A DNA stretch of 64,000 bases from Motiliproteus sp036961355 (GCA_036961355.1 JBALVL010000006.1:74045-138044); one strand, 5' to 3'; positions 45,391-55,402 are shown, counted from the first letter of the stretch. Made by a program: numbers and translations. Notes: generated from the letters alone by a model not told the origin.

Positions 45391-46776
45391 CTATCTCCGA
45401 GGCATGGGAGCCAACTGACCCACGGTCGCTGCAGCCTGCGGCGGCGGTATAGGGGGATTCAGCACTTGATGCAACTGCTGAACACTGTCGCTAAAACTAA
45501 AGTTTTCATTGAGCCCTTGCTGCAAGAATGCTCGGAAGTGAGGTACCCGCTCGATCGACTGATCGATCTCAGGGTCAGAGCCGGCGACATAGGCACCAAC
45601 ACTGATCAGATCTCGATTTTGCTGATAACGCGAGTAGATCTGTTTGAGCTTTTGCGCCATTCCCAAATGCTGCGCCGACACGACCGCAGGCATCGCTCGG
45701 CTAATCGAGGCCTCAACATCGATCGCCGGGTAATGCCCCTCTTCGGCCAACTGCCGCGACAACACCACATGGCCGTCAAGAATGGCCCGCGCCGCATCGG
45801 CTATCGGATCCTGCTGATCATCGCCTTCGGTTAACACGGTATAAAACGCCGTAATCGAACCACTCCCAGACGCCCCGTTACCGGCACGCTCGACCAGTTT
45901 CGGCAACTTCGCAAACACGGAAGGCGGATAACCTTTGGTCGCCGGAGGTTCGCCAACAGCCAGAGCGATCTCGCGCTGCGCCTGAGCATAACGAGTCAGC
46001 GAATCCATCAGCAGCAACACATTTTTACCTTGATCGCGAAAATGCTCGGCGATTCGCGACGCCAGTTCAGAGGCACGTAAACGCATCAACGCCGAATCAT
46101 CCGCCGGAGAGGCAACAACAACCGCTCGCGCCAACCCCTCAGCACCGAGACTATGGTCGATAAACTCCTTAACCTCTCGCCCTCGCTCACCGATCAGGCC
46201 AACAACGATAATCTCGGCCTCGGTAAAGCGAGTCATCATTCCCAACAACACACTCTTTCCCACACCAGAACCAGCAAACAACCCCATTCGCTGCCCCCGA
46301 CCCACGCTCAGTACCGCGTTAATCGCCTTAATCCCGACATCCAATGTCTGATGAATAGGCTGACGTGACAGCGGGTTGATCGGCGAACCGCTAAGGGAGA
46401 CCTCCTTTTCGGCACGTAGCGGCCCTTTACCGTCGATCGGCTGGCCGGTACCGTTGAGCACCCGGCCCAGCAACTCAGGGCCTACAGGCACTTTACTGCC
46501 GCCACTCATCGGCCGAACGACCGCGCCCGGATAGAGGCCATCGATCGGTACCAAGGGCATTAAATAGATCGAGTCATCACCAAAGCCAACCACCTCGGCT
46601 TCGACCCGAGTCTGCGGGTCTACTTCAATCTGGCAGTAAGTGCCGATCGCGGTTCGCAACCCTTTGGCCTCAAGCGTTAGCCCGACAAGACGGGTAATAC
46701 GCCCTTCAACTTCCGGCTTCGGCGATCGTAGCGGTCGTTGACTCAGCCGCTGCAGACGTTCAACCAGCGGAGTCAT
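45391..46776 (-). CDS. fliI: Flagellar export ATPase FliI
   Basis: The product from ATG 46776 (MTPLVERLQRL) has 461 residues, normal for FliI. It has Walker A FAGSGVGKSVLLG and Walker B NVLLLMDSLTRYAQAQREIALAVGEPPATKGYPPSVFAKLPKL, the FliI/ATPase-beta signature. It powers flagellar export. The open frame extends to 46890 inside fliH, but the family start is the one chosen; ATG 46788 is an alternative. The chosen start overlaps the fliH end by 17 bases. Confidence 0.95.
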   Translation of the reverse strand: MTPLVERLQRLSQRPLRSPKPEVEGRITRLVGLTLEAKGLRTAIGTYCQIEVDPQTRVEAEVVGFGDDSIYLMPLVPIDGLYPGAVVRPMSGGSKVPVGPELLGRVLNGTGQPIDGKGPLRAEKEVSLSGSPINPLSRQPIHQTLDVGIKAINAVLSVGRGQRMGLFAGSGVGKSVLLGMMTRFTEAEIIVVGLIGERGREVKEFIDHSLGAEGLARAVVVASPADDSALMRLRASELASRIAEHFRDQGKNVLLLMDSLTRYAQAQREIALAVGEPPATKGYPPSVFAKLPKLVERAGNGASGSGSITAFYTVLTEGDDQQDPIADAARAILDGHVVLSRQLAEEGHYPAIDVEASISRAMPAVVSAQHLGMAQKLKQIYSRYQQNRDLISVGAYVAGSDPEIDQSIERVPHFRAFLQQGLNENFSFSDSVQQLHQVLNPPIPPPQAAATVGQLAPMPRR

Positions 46777-47533
46777 CAGCACCACCATCAGGATCTTGCT
46801 CGGCCAGCAACACCTGTTCAACAACCTGACTGAAACGCTTTTCGACCCGGTAATCGAGATAACTGCTCTCGCCGCGCACCCGCAAGCCACCCCGGGTTAA
46901 AGCAGGATCCGCCGCAATCTCCCAACCCGCACGTTGCTGTTCGCGTAGCTGTTGCATCACAGGTTCATCATCGGGGTGAACAAAAAAACATAACTGCTGA
47001 GCCTGCTGCGGCAAGGCGTCAAGGGATTCGCGCACCGCCTGTTGCAGCAACTCGGGACGCGTCGCCAACTCCTGTTTTACCACCACTTCGCAAGTATCAA
47101 CAACCAACCGAATCAACGCCTGCTCCAGCGCCTGGTCCTGCAGTGCAATAGGTCTTTCCAGCGCCACCTGCATCGAGTGCAACCGAGCCTTTAGGTCGTC
47201 AATTTCAGCTTGAGCCTTAGCATAAGCCGCTTTATGCCCTTCGGCCTGACCACTTTTAAGACCCTGCTGATGGCCAGCCGGCTTGCCTTCAGCCAACCCC
47301 TGATCAAAACCTTGCTGCTTAGCTTCGGCACGCAACTTCTCAATCTCACCAACGGTCAGTGGCCCAGAGCTGACCGCCATTTCATCGACCGCTTTCGCAT
47401 TGGCCTGTGATTGCCTCTCTTTGAAGGGCGAGCGCACCACATGCGCGCCAGCCACGCGCGGGAAGTCCCAGGCTTTCAAAGAGGGGAGATCGCGGGCCGC
47501 AATCAACCCTCCAGGTTTTCTGCGATTAGTCAT
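46760..47533 (-). CDS. fliH: Flagellar assembly protein FliH
   Basis: The product has 257 residues from ATG 47533 (AGAGG 5 bases upstream; a TTG at 47548 is less likely). It has a polar N-terminus and a GlnGly-rich segment (AKQQGFDQGLAEGKPAGHQQGLKSGQAEGHKAAYAKAQAE, the FliH GxxxG helix repeat). The V-ATPase-E-like C-terminal domain (RLVVDTCEVVVKQELATRPELLQQAVRESLDAL) follows. FliH regulates FliI. Confidence 0.94.
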   Translation of the reverse strand: MTNRRKPGGLIAARDLPSLKAWDFPRVAGAHVVRSPFKERQSQANAKAVDEMAVSSGPLTVGEIEKLRAEAKQQGFDQGLAEGKPAGHQQGLKSGQAEGHKAAYAKAQAEIDDLKARLHSMQVALERPIALQDQALEQALIRLVVDTCEVVVKQELATRPELLQQAVRESLDALPQQAQQLCFFVHPDDEPVMQQLREQQRAGWEIAADPALTRGGLRVRGESSYLDYRVEKRFSQVVEQVLLAEQDPDGGADDSAG

Positions 47534-47563
47534 ACCAACCTCTGACAATTGCGGATCGGTTCA

Positions 47564-48565
47564 CTAAACCATCTCTTCGCCACCGCCGCCCAGTACAATC
47601 TCGCCTTCATCGGCAAGACGGCGGGCAACGCTGAGAACCTCTTTCTGTGCGTTCTCTACATCACTAAGCTTAACGGGAGGGGACGCTTCAAGGTCATCTC
47701 GCAGCAATTCTGCGGCACGCTTGGACATGTTCTTGAACACTTTCTCCTGCATCTCGGTATCAGCGCCTTTGAGCGCGATCAGCAGCACATCGGTAGAGAT
47801 TTCGCGCAGAATAGTCTGAATACCCCGGTCATCGACATCCGACAGGTTGGCAAAGACGAACATCAGATCCTGAATCTCTTCTCCCAGATCATCGTCAACC
47901 TCTCGGATCGACTCCATCACCGATGCCTCGGTCGCTGTATCAAAGAAGTTCATGATATCGGCGACGACTCGCACTCCACCCATATCGGTGGTTGCCGTTG
48001 AGGCGCTGTTAGCAAATTGACGTTCGAGAATGTCATTGAGTTCCTGCAACGCATTGGGCTGCACCGTATCCAGCGCCGAAATACGCATCAAAATATCAAG
48101 CCGCACCTTCTCGTCAAAAAAAGCCAGCACTTCTGCCGCCTGATCGCTGTCCAGATAGGAGACTACGATCGCCTGAATCTGCGGATGCTCGTAGCGCACC
48201 ACATCGGCCACTTGCCGCGCTTCCATCCACTTCAGAGTATCCAAACCCCGGGTATTACCACCTTCCAGAATCCGGTCGATAACACCGGCGGCCTTTTCAG
48301 TACCCAGAGCCTGGGTCAGCATGTTGCGGATATAACCGTCCGAGCCAACCCCCAGGCCGGTCTGATTACCGACACTGTTAAGGAAATCGGACATCACCAT
48401 CTCAACCTGGCTTTGCTCAATATTCGCCAGCTCCGCCATCGCGGCACCTACCCGCTGAACCTCTTTAGGCCCCATGTGCTTGAGGACCTCGGCAGCATCA
48501 CTCTCACCCAAACTCATCAGCAAGATAGCCGAGCGCTCAACCGAACTTAACTTACCGTCACTCAT
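47564..48565 (-). CDS. fliG: Flagellar motor switch protein FliG
   Basis: The 333-residue protein has N, M and C domains. RSAILLMSLGESDAAEVLKHMGPKEVQRVGAAMAEL starts the N domain; EHPQIQAIVVSYLDSDQAAEVLAFFDEKVRLDILMRIS (the EHPQ motif) begins the middle. The C domain has the charged torque helix GIQTILREISTDVLLIALKGADTEMQEKVFKNMSKRAAELLRDDLE. The ATG overlaps the fliF end by 8 bases. Confidence 0.97.
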   Translation of the reverse strand: MSDGKLSSVERSAILLMSLGESDAAEVLKHMGPKEVQRVGAAMAELANIEQSQVEMVMSDFLNSVGNQTGLGVGSDGYIRNMLTQALGTEKAAGVIDRILEGGNTRGLDTLKWMEARQVADVVRYEHPQIQAIVVSYLDSDQAAEVLAFFDEKVRLDILMRISALDTVQPNALQELNDILERQFANSASTATTDMGGVRVVADIMNFFDTATEASVMESIREVDDDLGEEIQDLMFVFANLSDVDDRGIQTILREISTDVLLIALKGADTEMQEKVFKNMSKRAAELLRDDLEASPPVKLSDVENAQKEVLSVARRLADEGEIVLGGGGEEMV

Positions 48566-50225
48566 CGTCAGCCAACCACTTCTTCACTACATTGGCGACT
48601 CTGCCGGGATCTTCCGCCACCAGCGTTCGCACCGCATCCATCTGTCGATCGTAACCATCATTCGCGCCAGGCAACAAACTATCGCCCGACACGCTGATCT
48701 CCGGCTCATCACCCAAGCCACTATCCAAACCATCCAACTCTGTACCAAAGCCGCCCTCGGCCACCGGTGCCGCTTCAGATAAATTCTTCAAGATCGGCCG
48801 TAATACACCAAACACAATCAGCAGTACGAACAGCACACCGCCGACTTGCTTGGCCACATCCCAGAACCACGACTGCTCCCAGATCTCTAGCTCTGGCATT
48901 GCATCGATCGGTTCGGGAATCGCAAACGGCGCATTGATCACATTGACACTATCACCGCGCGCGGCGGAATACCCCACCGCATCACGCACCAGCAGTGTCA
49001 GTCGCTTCAGGTCGTTCTCATTCCAAGGCTGACGGGTGATCTCACCGGAGGCCGGATCGCGACGTGCCAGATCATCAACTGCGACAGCGACTGTCAAGCG
49101 ACGCATCCGCCCTTGCTGATGGCGGGTATAACTAATCGTACGATCAAGCTCATAATTACGCGTCGCCTGACGTCGTGAGCTATCCCCCCCAGCCACACCG
49201 ATACCTCCAACCACACCGCCAACACCTTGTTCAGGCGCAACAGCCGCCCCCGGAGGCTGGTTTGATAACGCACCAGGCACACCCTGGGCGGCATCACCGG
49301 TCATCCGACTCTCACTCGAGGTCTGCTCTGAACGCAGCGACGGCAGATCCGGATTAAACAACTCGTCGGTCTGCTCTACCGCGGTAAAATCAACATCGGC
49401 GGAGACCTCTGCACGAAACCGCCCCATGCCGACCACCGGCTCCAAAATCCCCTGAACCCGCGCATTCAGTCTCTCTTCGACTTTGCGGACGTATTCTAAC
49501 TGCTTGGCAGCAAGCCCAACCTCTTCGTCGATATCACTACTATTGAGCAGACGGCCTTTCTGATCAACGACGGTAACATCACGAACATCAAGACGTGAAA
49601 TACTAGAAGCAACCAGATTGGCGATCGATGAAACCTGGACTTTATTGAGCTCACGTCCGGCATAAAGCTCAAGAAAGACCGACGCTGTGGGTTTACGGCT
49701 ATCTCGCACAAACACCGACTGCTTTGGCATCGCCAAGTGCACTCGAGCAGATTTAACCGCAAGCAGACTCGAGACAGTACGCGCCAACTCTCCCTCTAAA
49801 CCCCGACGAAAACGGGTAGTCTCCATGAATTGACTCGTACCCAGCGCCTGCTCCTGGTCAAGCAACTCAAAACCGACTGTGTTTCGATTATTCAACCCAT
49901 CGGCCGCTAGCTTAAGACGCGCTTGATGGATCTGATCTGCAGCTACCAACAGCGCGCCGCTATTGCCATCAATCCGATACGGGATCTGACTCTGCTGCAA
50001 CGAATCGATTATTTCATTAGCATCGAGACTGTTGAGATCACTCAGCAGCGGGCGAAAATCTGGCTCTTGCGACCACAAAACCACGGCAAAACCGATCGCC
50101 ACGCTTGCAGCCAACCCGACCATCAAGCCGATCTGACGAAAGATCCCCAGCCGATTAAAGCCCGCCACAGCACCCAGCCCACCGGCTGCTGAACTTGTTA
50201 CTGCTGGTGCGTTATCAACCGCCAC
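48558..50225 (-). CDS. fliF: Flagellar MS-ring protein FliF
   Basis: The 555-residue protein has two membrane helices (about 30-50 and 450-475) flanking the periplasmic ring-building motifs. DFRPLLSDLNSLDANEIIDSLQQSQIPYRI and VGFELLDQEQALGTSQFMETTRFRRGLEGELARTV are YscJ/FliF signatures. A Gly/Pro-rich segment and the C-terminal FliG-binding tail (NVVKKWLADDE) follow. It nucleates the basal body. It lies 18 bases after fliE. Confidence 0.97.
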   Translation of the reverse strand: MAVDNAPAVTSSAAGGLGAVAGFNRLGIFRQIGLMVGLAASVAIGFAVVLWSQEPDFRPLLSDLNSLDANEIIDSLQQSQIPYRIDGNSGALLVAADQIHQARLKLAADGLNNRNTVGFELLDQEQALGTSQFMETTRFRRGLEGELARTVSSLLAVKSARVHLAMPKQSVFVRDSRKPTASVFLELYAGRELNKVQVSSIANLVASSISRLDVRDVTVVDQKGRLLNSSDIDEEVGLAAKQLEYVRKVEERLNARVQGILEPVVGMGRFRAEVSADVDFTAVEQTDELFNPDLPSLRSEQTSSESRMTGDAAQGVPGALSNQPPGAAVAPEQGVGGVVGGIGVAGGDSSRRQATRNYELDRTISYTRHQQGRMRRLTVAVAVDDLARRDPASGEITRQPWNENDLKRLTLLVRDAVGYSAARGDSVNVINAPFAIPEPIDAMPELEIWEQSWFWDVAKQVGGVLFVLLIVFGVLRPILKNLSEAAPVAEGGFGTELDGLDSGLGDEPEISVSGDSLLPGANDGYDRQMDAVRTLVAEDPGRVANVVKKWLADDE

Positions 50226-50242
50226 TTATCAAACCCCTACCA

Positions 50243-50608
50243 TTAAATTGGCATCTTCGAGATATCTTCATAAGCTGCAACCAGCTTATTTCGTACCTGC
50301 GTCATCGCCTGGAACGAAACACTGGCTTTCTGCAAACCGATCATCACCTGCGGCAGATCAACCGTCGGATCGCCTCTCTCGTACGCCGCCGCCATATTTT
50401 TGGCAGTCGATTGCGACTCATTTACACCGTCAACCGCTCGTTTGAGCAAATTACCAAAACTACCCGGCTCAACCTTTCCAACGGGTGAAGCACCAACCAT
50501 GCCACCCATCGCATCAGGTGAAACAGGCGCAACAACTCCTTGCTGAACCTGGCTTTTAAGCACCCGCATCTGGTTCAAAACGTTTTGAATATCGACTCGC
50601 TCAGTCAT
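50243..50608 (-). CDS. fliE: Flagellar hook-basal body protein FliE
   Basis: The product has 121 residues from ATG 50608 (MTERVDIQ; the frame extends to 50632 but AAGG lies just before 50608). The C-terminal FliE domain is clear: GSFGNLLKRAVDGVNESQSTAKNMAAAYERGDPTVDLPQVMIGLQKASVSFQAMTQVRNKLVAAYEDI. It couples the MS ring to the rod. It is the first gene of fliEFGHIJ, behind a sigma-54 promoter match. Confidence 0.95.
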   Translation of the reverse strand: MTERVDIQNVLNQMRVLKSQVQQGVVAPVSPDAMGGMVGASPVGKVEPGSFGNLLKRAVDGVNESQSTAKNMAAAYERGDPTVDLPQVMIGLQKASVSFQAMTQVRNKLVAAYEDISKMPI

Positions 50609-50917
50609 CCAACCTTTCCTCGCACACCACAATTGCGCCTATGTCACTTATCTGACGCATTATATCCAAATCCAAATAAACGCCCACCAATAACGACAAA
50701 AAAATGTCACATAAGCGCAGAATCTATTGATTTAGCCAATAAAATGCAACATTTAAGCCACAATTAGAAAAAACGATACCGAAGAAGGGGGACCAGTAAA
50801 GAAAATACCAAGGACTATCGAGAGAACAATGGAAGAACAAAGAGAAAACAGTTGCCAGCCTCTTTCTGGAAACAGAAAAGAGGCGACAACAACAACTACA
50901 GGAGCCGCTAAACAGGG
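50609..50917. other. Gap between fliE and the exonuclease gene
   Basis: The 309-base gap contains the fliE sigma-54 promoter described separately. The rest is AT-rich with no open frame. Upstream FleQ-type sites may be here but I cannot define one. The fleQ, fleS and fleR genes that precede fliE in Pseudomonas are not present. Confidence 0.6.
50745..50760 (-). promoter_or_regulatory. Sigma-54 (-24/-12) promoter for fliE
   Basis: The minus-strand sequence TGGCTTAAATGTTGCA has GG and GC with exactly 10 bases between and a perfect TTGCA. It lies about 137 bases before the fliE ATG, fitting a FleQ/RpoN class II flagellar promoter. Confidence 0.85.
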
Positions 50918-51535
50918 CTAAGTCGGAGCTTCACCGTACTTGAGCCGCACATACATCAACGCCACAGTAATCGCATCACCCAGCGCGGTATGACGCTGCA
51001 GGATTGGCAGGTCCAGCTTACTGGCGATGGTATCAAAACGCAGGTCGACATCACCGCCAACATATTTCCACTTTATGATATCCTGATACACATGCGACAG
51101 CTCGATCGCCTTGTTAGGCAAGCCAAATCCGTATTTTGGCCGCAAGAACTTATCCAACATCTGCACATCGAACTTAACGTAGTAACCCAGAATCGGCCGG
51201 TTTCCGACAAACGCCAACACCTGTTCTAACGCCTCATCGAGCTCAACACCCTCAGACAGATCCATCGCCCGAATTTTATGGATAACGATCGAGTCACCCG
51301 TCAAGCTCTTAGGTGGCTTAAGCTTGATATCTATCCGCTCGCTGGTTTTAACTCGCCGGCCCTTAATTCTGACGGCACCAATCGACAATATTTCAGCTTC
51401 TTTGACATCAAGCCCCGTGGTTTCACAATCCAGCGACACCACCTCATCACCCTCATAGGGCTCAAAGAGATGACCGTAAGGGCCATTCTGATGCCGCTTT
51501 CTCTCTTTGTAAATTTTGTATTTGCGTAACACCAC
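50918..51535 (-). CDS. DnaQ-like 3'-5' exonuclease (DEDDh)
   Basis: The 205-residue single-domain exonuclease has Asp-x-Glu in VVSLDCETTGLDVKEAEILSIGAV (Exo I), Asp in LGYYVKFDVQMLDKFL (Exo II) and His-x4-Asp in HTALGDAITVALMY (Exo III). The catalytic set is complete. It is not the polymerase epsilon subunit by context; this form travels with the cNMP/CBS/DUF294 gene and the acetate symporter in many gammaproteobacteria. Role and substrate in this locus are unknown. Confidence 0.88.
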   Translation of the reverse strand: MVLRKYKIYKERKRHQNGPYGHLFEPYEGDEVVSLDCETTGLDVKEAEILSIGAVRIKGRRVKTSERIDIKLKPPKSLTGDSIVIHKIRAMDLSEGVELDEALEQVLAFVGNRPILGYYVKFDVQMLDKFLRPKYGFGLPNKAIELSHVYQDIIKWKYVGGDVDLRFDTIASKLDLPILQRHTALGDAITVALMYVRLKYGEAPT

Positions 51536-51553
51536 AACTCTCCTTCTCAGCGC

Positions 51554-53371
51554 CTAACGATCGAGATGAAACTTCAATCCCAGGTGCTTCTTGAACTCTT
51601 TAACCACCTTTAACGCTTCGCGTAACAGGTCCTTATCGAGTCGATCCAGCCGCTCGGGCATTATCATGTTGGGTGAATCGTGAAAGTCCTCTTCATCCAT
51701 CCGTATCAACTGCTGCTCCAGCCGGATCTGTATAAAGATCGACAATGCTTCCCCCAGATCACTGCCCTGCTGCTTCTGCAATACGCCAGCCTCAACCAGT
51801 TTATCAATGCGCTGAAAGGTATTGGCTTTTAAAATTCGATGCTGCAACGCCAGTGTACGAACACCATGAACGATCGGAAAAACCCCACCTTTCTTGATAT
51901 CGATCGCCTCATCTTTGGTCTTGATACTGCCAAAGAAGGTTAGCGGTGTATCAAACTCAAGCGATGCTTTAACAAAGTGGGAGAAGAACACATCATTGTC
52001 GTGCATTCGACGCATGAACCAGTTCCTACCCGCCTTAAACAGCGCGGGATTCCCCGCAACAGGCTTGGCATCAACGGCGATCGCCAGATTCATTAGCGAC
52101 TCTCCGTCGGCACTATTGGCCCAGCGCTCCATCCTTGAAGTAAACGCACCCAGATGCTGAACCCAATACGGATTACACACCATAATATTGCCGGGACAAC
52201 GCGGATAGCCAAATCCAATCAAGGTGTCGGTAAACTTCTGCAACAACACTTCACGATCAGGCCAATCCAAGCCATCTCGCATGATCACTGCATTGTCCTG
52301 ATCGGTTTTCATAATCTGCTCGCCACGCCCTTCACTACCCATCACGATCAGACAAACATGCGGCAAAATATCCTCTGGGATCAGCAGATTAAATAGCTTA
52401 GCCATCACCCGCTCATTCATCGCCGAAACAAGATCCATAGCATAGCGTGCTTTAACGCCGTGCATCACCAATGAACGAATCAGGTCATTAAGCCCATGCG
52501 CTGCTAGCGACAGATCCTCAATCGTAGAGGCACGCTGAATGCGCAATCCTATGACGTGTGAATGACTGGACAGGTAGCTCAGCACGTCAGTCAGCTCCAC
52601 TATCCCAAGCAACTCTGCCTCACGCATCACAACAACCCGCTCGATATGTTGCTGCGTCATCAGAATTAATGCATTAAACAGGTAATCACCAGCCTCTACA
52701 GTGATTAGTCGATAGCTGGCGATATCCGCCACCAGTGTATCCAGCGGCAGCTCCTTCAAGACCACCGCATTCAGCAGATCGGTGCCGGTAACCATACCGT
52801 ACCGGCCGCCACGCTTGACCAACACACAGTCGGCATGATGCTCACGCATCATCGCCGTGGTCTCTTTAACCGTGGTGGTGTCCAGCACAATCAATGGCTC
52901 ACGCATAGTGTCGCCATCGACCTGCGCCAGCATAAACTCGGCCATGCTTTGATCTTCGCCGTGCTCCTCGTGGATCTCAGTTTTGGCGGCCAGGGTTCGG
53001 CTGAAATAATCGCCGAAACGGGCATTAGAATAGACCAACTCAAGCAGTGATTTGGTCGGCAGGATATGAGCGATCGTCTCCTCTTCCGCTGTAAAGTTAT
53101 GGATAGCTTTGCCCTTTAGCGCCGACCAGGCGCCAAAATAATCTTCATCGCTATAGTGCACGAAGACATGCTCTTCCTCGCCGTCGCGGGACTCGCTCTC
53201 CAACACCTTACCCTTGAGGATAATAAACAACCCCTCCGGGGCCTCCCCTGCGGTAATCAGGTGCTCACCTTTTTGGTAGTAACCGATATCAAGGTTACTC
53301 TGCAGTAGTGCCAACTCCTTCGACTCCAGCAGACTGAACGGAAGGTTCGCTGCATTAAATTCCTGCGCCAT
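51554..53371 (-). CDS. Cyclic-nucleotide/CBS/DUF294 nucleotidyltransferase-like protein
   Basis: The 605-residue protein has an N-terminal cNMP-binding domain (about 15-115, HLITAGEAPEGLFIILKGKV), a CBS pair (about 155-275), and a DUF294 nucleotidyltransferase-like domain (about 300-450) with VMGSEGRGEQIMKTDQDNAVIM, where Gly-Ser and Asp-x-Asp form the usual nucleotidyl site. A conserved C-terminal helical domain follows. The family is linked to acetate-type symporters and signalling kinases. It follows the symporter genes on the same strand, so joint expression is likely. A regulatory nucleotidylation activity is conjecture. Confidence 0.88.
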   Translation of the reverse strand: MAQEFNAANLPFSLLESKELALLQSNLDIGYYQKGEHLITAGEAPEGLFIILKGKVLESESRDGEEEHVFVHYSDEDYFGAWSALKGKAIHNFTAEEETIAHILPTKSLLELVYSNARFGDYFSRTLAAKTEIHEEHGEDQSMAEFMLAQVDGDTMREPLIVLDTTTVKETTAMMREHHADCVLVKRGGRYGMVTGTDLLNAVVLKELPLDTLVADIASYRLITVEAGDYLFNALILMTQQHIERVVVMREAELLGIVELTDVLSYLSSHSHVIGLRIQRASTIEDLSLAAHGLNDLIRSLVMHGVKARYAMDLVSAMNERVMAKLFNLLIPEDILPHVCLIVMGSEGRGEQIMKTDQDNAVIMRDGLDWPDREVLLQKFTDTLIGFGYPRCPGNIMVCNPYWVQHLGAFTSRMERWANSADGESLMNLAIAVDAKPVAGNPALFKAGRNWFMRRMHDNDVFFSHFVKASLEFDTPLTFFGSIKTKDEAIDIKKGGVFPIVHGVRTLALQHRILKANTFQRIDKLVEAGVLQKQQGSDLGEALSIFIQIRLEQQLIRMDEEDFHDSPNMIMPERLDRLDKDLLREALKVVKEFKKHLGLKFHLDR

Positions 53372-53463
53372 TCATACCACTCCCTTGAAAAACGGTTAAA
53401 ACAAAAGCCCATCGTGGCCAATCTTTTAACCACTCTTTGGTGATCTCGCCCATCACCTCTCTA

Positions 53464-53503
53464 CAAAAAAAAAGGCACACCTGCAATCATTGCCGGTGTA
53501 CCC
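53464..53503 (-). terminator. Terminator after the symporter large subunit
   Basis: On the minus strand GGTACACC-GGCA, loop, TGC-A-GGTGTGCC is followed by nine or more T. It lies about 50 bases after the stop of the symporter gene. Confidence 0.85.
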
Positions 53504-53550
53504 CTTGTTTCAACGAGTGGCTAGCCGATACGACTAACCACCGAGTCTAC

Positions 53551-55359
53551 TTAGTGCGCGTGCGCTTCACCAACACCGCGTGGAATACGGATACTCTCAA
53601 CCAACTCCTGAACTTCAATAGGAGGCGGAGGTGTCATTGAAGACACGATAAACGCAGTCGCGAAGTTCAGGATCATACCGACAGTACCGAAGCCTTCGGG
53701 CGATATACCCAGGAACATTTCGTCTTTGGTACCACCCATGAACTTGAAGTAGACGATGTAGGCCATGGTAGAACCGATACCCACGATCATACCGGCAACC
53801 GCACCTTCCTTGTTCATCCGGGTAGAGAAAATACCCATGATGATGACAGGGAAGAACGAAGAGGCTGCCAGACCGAAGGCCAAAGCTACCACGATCGCCA
53901 CGAACCCTGGCGGATTGATACCGAAGTAACCGGCAACACAGATAGCAAATACTGCAGCCAGACGGGCATACAACATCTCCTGCTTCTCGGTGATATTCGG
54001 ATTAATGGTCTTCTTCACCAAGTCGTGTGCGATGGCAGTCGAGATTACCAGCAGCAGACCTGCAGCCGTCGATAGTGCCGCAGCAACTGCACCAGCAGCA
54101 ACCAGTGCGATTACCCAACCCGGAAGCTGAGCGATCTCGGGGTTAGCCAGTACCATGATGTCACGGTCAACGTAGACTTCGTTAGCAAATGGCTGCTTAG
54201 CCGCATCGAAAGAACCATCGTTGCTATTGGTCGTTACACGCGAACCATTAGCATTACGGTTTTCACCGTCAAACGCAGGCTTACCCTTACCGGTAAACGC
54301 CTTACCCGCAGCGTACTGAACCTTGCCGTCACCGTTGTAGTCGTTCCAACCGATCAGACCGGCGGTTTCCCAGTTCTTGAACCACTCGGGCATCTCTGTG
54401 TAAGCAACACCGGTGTTATCAGGACCGTTAACAGTCTTGATCATGTTGTACTTACCGAACGCCGCCACACCAGGAACCGCAGTGTAGAGGATAGCGATGA
54501 ACGCTAGCGCCCAACCCGCAGAGGTCCGTGCATCTTTCACTTTAGGTACAGTGAAGAAACGTACGATTACGTGCGGCAGACCCGCAGTACCACACATCAG
54601 AGCAGCCGTCAGGAAGAACATATCCAACGTCGACTTATTGCCAGCGGTGTACTCTTTCAGACCCAGCTCGGTTGATAGCGAGTTGATTGTTGCCAGTACT
54701 GACTGACCGTCACTCAAAGTTGCACCCAAACCAGTTTGTGGCAGGACGTGACCTGTGATCTGGAATGACAGGAACAGAGCAGGAACGGTGTAAGCCAGGA
54801 TCAGTACACAATACTGAGCAACCTGGGTGTAAGTGATACCTTTCATACCACCCAATACCGCGTAGAAGAATACGATCGCCATACCCAGCACAACACCCCA
54901 TTCGACGCTGACACCAAGGAAACGAGAGAATACGATACCGACACCACGCATCTGACCGGCCACATAAGTGAACGAGATGATGATGGTACAGATAACCGCG
55001 ATAACCCGCGCGAAGTTGGAGTAGTAACGATCACCAACAAAATCAGGCACGGTGAACTTACCGAACTTACGCAGGTAAGGTGCCAGCAACATCGCCAGCA
55101 TTACATAACCACCGGTCCAGCCCATCAGGTAAGCTGCGCCGTCTCGACCAATAAAGGAGATGATACCGGCAAGTGAGATGAATGATGCAGCTGACATCCA
55201 GTCAGCAGCAGTCGCCATGCCGTTAGCGATTGGATGTACACCACCGCCAGCAACATAGAACTCTTTGGTTGATCCAGCGCGAGCCCAGATCGCGATACCG
55301 ATATACAGCACGAAAGACGCACCGATAAAGGTAAAGTTAAGAATATCTTGGGTTTCCAT
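53551..55359 (-). CDS. Na+:solute symporter large subunit (VC_2705 subfamily, ActP-like)
   Basis: The 602-residue SSS-family transporter has about 13 membrane helices. It starts DILNFTFIGASFVLYIGIAIWA and has the sodium-site signature GGVHPIANGMATAADWMSAASFISLAG. A long hydrophilic loop (about 320-410) between helices has an asparagine/aspartate-rich, Ca-site-like part (WNDYNGDGKVQYAAG). This loop and the adjacent small subunit mark the VC_2705 subfamily (TIGR03648). These proteins cluster with CrbS/R and acs, so acetate or another short carboxylate is the likely solute. A T-rich terminator follows. Confidence 0.92.
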   Translation of the reverse strand: METQDILNFTFIGASFVLYIGIAIWARAGSTKEFYVAGGGVHPIANGMATAADWMSAASFISLAGIISFIGRDGAAYLMGWTGGYVMLAMLLAPYLRKFGKFTVPDFVGDRYYSNFARVIAVICTIIISFTYVAGQMRGVGIVFSRFLGVSVEWGVVLGMAIVFFYAVLGGMKGITYTQVAQYCVLILAYTVPALFLSFQITGHVLPQTGLGATLSDGQSVLATINSLSTELGLKEYTAGNKSTLDMFFLTAALMCGTAGLPHVIVRFFTVPKVKDARTSAGWALAFIAILYTAVPGVAAFGKYNMIKTVNGPDNTGVAYTEMPEWFKNWETAGLIGWNDYNGDGKVQYAAGKAFTGKGKPAFDGENRNANGSRVTTNSNDGSFDAAKQPFANEVYVDRDIMVLANPEIAQLPGWVIALVAAGAVAAALSTAAGLLLVISTAIAHDLVKKTINPNITEKQEMLYARLAAVFAICVAGYFGINPPGFVAIVVALAFGLAASSFFPVIIMGIFSTRMNKEGAVAGMIVGIGSTMAYIVYFKFMGGTKDEMFLGISPEGFGTVGMILNFATAFIVSSMTPPPPIEVQELVESIRIPRGVGEAHAH

Positions 55360-55402
55360 ATAGAAAGCCGTCCTGTCTAATTATTTATTGTTATATGAGC
55401 TG

